Shown: positions 3,769-5,516 of the stretch, piece after piece
How positions within the stretch are numbered: the first letter of the stretch is position 1
Layout: the number at the start of each line of letters is the position of its first letter
Source: Desulfarculaceae bacterium
GTDB lineage: Bacteria > Desulfobacterota > Desulfobacteria > Desulfobacterales > Desulfobacteraceae
Length of the DNA: 5,516 bases
Reading direction: 5' to 3'
Assembly: GCA_021737205.1 (NCBI GenBank)
Contig: JAIPEK010000167.1
Coordinates: 1-5,516 of the forward strand
The notes under the pieces: generated by a model
What the model saw: only the letters and a program-made list of their open reading frames with translations
Told to the model about the DNA's origin: nothing
Database searches by the model: none
Translations under genes and position numbers: made by a program

Positions 3769-5516
3769 TTCTTACGGCGCACGCCTTGTATTCGGCCGTG
3801 AGCGTGTCCGGGTCAAACGCGGCGTTGGTCAGCCGGTTTGCATTGTTTTCGGCAAAATGAAACGCCATCCACACAAGGCCCTGGGGGATTTGTCGGGTCA
3901 CACGGGCGGTCACGGTCACCCGGCCCCTGCGGGATAACACCTTGATCCTCTCCCCGTTTTCAATCCCCAATGTTTCGGCATCAATGCCGGAGATGTCTGC
4001 AGTCTCTTCGCCTAGAAGGTCGTTGAGACCTTCGCACCGGCCGGTCTGGGTCCGTGTGTGATAGTGGTACAACCGTCTTCCCGTGCTGAGCACCAGGGGA
4101 TATTCTTCATCCGGAACTTCCGCAGGCGGCGTCCAGTGGGCCGGGCTGAAGTTGCCGAGTCCGCAGGTGAATTCCCCGTTGCCGTGGAGCACGCAGGTGC
4201 CGGGATGATCCAGGCTGGTACAGGGCCATTGCAAACCGTCTTCTTCAATCCGGTCATACTTGATCCCGCTGAAATTCGGGGCCAGAACCGAGATTTCATT
4301 GTCCCATATTTTCCGTGCACTGTCCGACGTCCAGTTGTGCCCGAACCGTCTGGCGATTTCTTTGAAGATCCACCAGTTGGGCTGGGCCATTCCGGGTGGT
4401 TCGCCGGCCTTCCGGACCCGGCTGACCCGGCGTTCGCTGTTGGTGAATGTGCCGTTGTTCTCACTCCATGCGGCCGCCGGCAGGATCACGTCTGCAAACC
4501 GGGTGGTCTCGGTTTCGAAGATGTCCTGGCATACCACGAATTCGGCGCTTTCCAGTTCATGGGCCACCTTGCTCATGTCCGGTTCCGTGTTGGCAAGATT
4601 TTCACCGAAGATGTAAAATCCTCTTACACTGCCGTCCACCAGACCTTCCATCATCTGCGGGATCATCAGTCCCGCCTGTTCAGACATCTCTCGGGTTTCC
4701 CATGCGGTTTCAAATTTTTCGCGGATTGCCGGATCCCCCACCTTCCGGTAGCCGGGATACACGTTGGGAAGCGCTGCCATGTCACAAGCTCCCTGGACGT
4801 TGTTCTGGCCTCTGAGCGGATTCACCCCGCCGCATTCCACGCCCATGTTGCCCAGGAGCATCTGGAGATTGGCAACGGACATTACATTGTTTTTACCGCA
4901 GGTGTGTTCGGTGATGCCCAGAGTATAGCATACCATGACCGGTTTCACCGAGGCAAGCATCCGGGCGGTGTCCCGGATCGTATCCGCAGCAATGCCGCAG
5001 ATCGGTTCGGCTTTTTCAGGCGGATACCCCGTCACGGTCTCTTCAAGGTCATCGAACCCGATGCAGCAGGAGTTGACAAACTCGCGATCGTACAGGTCTT
5101 CTTTGATCAGGACATACATCAGGGAATTGAGAAGGGCGATGTCGCTTCCCACTTTCAAGGGAAGATGACGGTCTGCAAAGTCCACCAGTTTGTGTTGCCT
5201 GGGATCTGCTACAACCAGCTTGGCCCCTTTGAATACGGCATTTTTCACGAATGTGGCAGCCACGGGGTGGGCTTCGGTCATGTTGGAGCCGATCACGAAA
5301 AACATTTTCGCTCTTGAAAATTCCTCAAACGAGTTGGTCATGGCCCCGGATCCGAATGTGGCCGCCAGACCGGCGACCGTGGGCGCATGTCACGTTCGGG
5401 CGCAATGATCGATGTTGTTGGTTTTGAAAACCGCCCGGAACAGTTTCTGCATCTGGTAGGAATCCTCGTTGATGCTCCTGGCGCAGCTCACGCCGGCAAC
5501 GGCGTCCGGACCGCTT
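3752..5516 (-). CDS. fdhA: Selenocysteine-containing formate dehydrogenase catalytic subunit (5' end outside window)
   Basis: A molybdenum/tungsten bis-MGD oxidoreductase that interconverts formate and CO2. Reading through the TGA at 5392-5390 gives 587 visible residues, numbered from the first full codon. They begin SGPDAVAG, then HCARTU-HAPTVAGL with Sec at 42 and the conserved His at 43, as in FdhF-type active sites. Further family blocks are GAMTNS, FFVIGSN and EAHPV, then LRGQNNVQGACDMAALP, whose Arg aligns with the catalytic Arg of E. coli FdhF, and the molybdopterin-binding tail with TGRRLYHYHTRTQTGR. The end, CAVRIEKEG, is that of intact family members, so the C terminus is complete. 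The missing N terminus should carry the [4Fe-4S] motif. Stopping at the TGA would leave only a false 529-residue gene starting at ATG 5341. Partner subunits must lie beyond the right edge. It could serve NAD- or ferredoxin-linked or hydrogenase-linked complexes; this part cannot decide. Confidence 0.95.
5360..5392 (-). promoter_or_regulatory. Selenocysteine UGA codon plus SECIS hairpin
   Basis: The in-frame TGA is at 5392-5390. After 11 bases comes a hairpin: GGTCGCC (5378-5372), loop GGTCT (5371-5367), GGCGGCC (5366-5360), a 7-bp stem with one U-G pair. As I recall E. coli fdhF, its SECIS also has an 11-base gap and a GGUCU apical loop, which SelB recognises. The U-G pair sits near where E. 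coli has its bulged U. Protein context (CART-U-HAPTVAG) independently demands Sec or Cys here. The host must encode selA, selB, selC and selD. Confidence 0.93.

Noticed and set aside
4058..5317. A 419-codon open frame on the plus strand
   Set aside because: It lies entirely antisense to fdhA, whose protein motifs are unmistakable; the long frame is a by-product of GC-rich codon use.
5339..5341. ATG as the start of the formate dehydrogenase
   Set aside because: The conserved active-site sequence continues upstream through the TGA at 5392-5390, so this Met is internal (GSGAMTNS).
1..5516. CRISPR array, complete insertion sequence or defence cassette
   Set aside because: No regularly spaced direct repeats with spacers, no transposase, and no paired terminal inverted repeats around the DUF2080 segment could be found.

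Overview
The window looks like a chromosomal stretch from an anaerobic, selenocysteine-using bacterium. A sulfate-reducer-like Desulfobacterota member fits best. The reasons are a formate dehydrogenase read through an in-frame UGA with a bacterial-type SECIS hairpin, a thioredoxin-type arsenate reductase beside an ACR3 arsenite exporter, and moderately GC-rich coding regions with good Shine-Dalgarno sites. The lineage is inferred from gene content only.

Layout, left to right. Bases 1-431 hold no gene I can name. They contain two GC-rich hairpins (8-26 and 35-82) and a striking inverted array of 9-base repeats (309-368). A small heavy-metal-associated (HMA) metallochaperone follows at 432-641 (+). 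An arsenic-resistance locus fills 740-2908: acr3 then arsC on the minus strand, and arsR divergent on the plus strand. A consensus promoter and a palindrome at the arsR start suggest autorepression. ArsC would reduce arsenate to arsenite using thioredoxin, Acr3 would export the arsenite, and ArsR would sense it.

An AT-richer segment (about 2909-3303) carries one small minus-strand gene of the DUF2080 transposon-associated family. Its perfect-consensus promoter is embedded in a 38-bp near-perfect palindrome. Next comes a 3' fragment of an aldehyde dehydrogenase gene (3304-3768, minus) that has lost the catalytic part. It is joined almost exactly at the stop codon of the last gene, fdhA, a selenocysteine-containing formate dehydrogenase catalytic subunit that runs off the right edge (3752-5516, minus).

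Most notable points: the UGA/SECIS pair that an ordinary ORF caller would use to truncate fdhA; the DUF2080 gene with its operator-like palindrome; the fdhA/aldehyde dehydrogenase junction at an 11-bp direct repeat; and the inverted 9-mer array before the HMA gene. No complete new multi-gene defence or mobile system is evident. The DUF2080 unit is the best candidate for undescribed biology.
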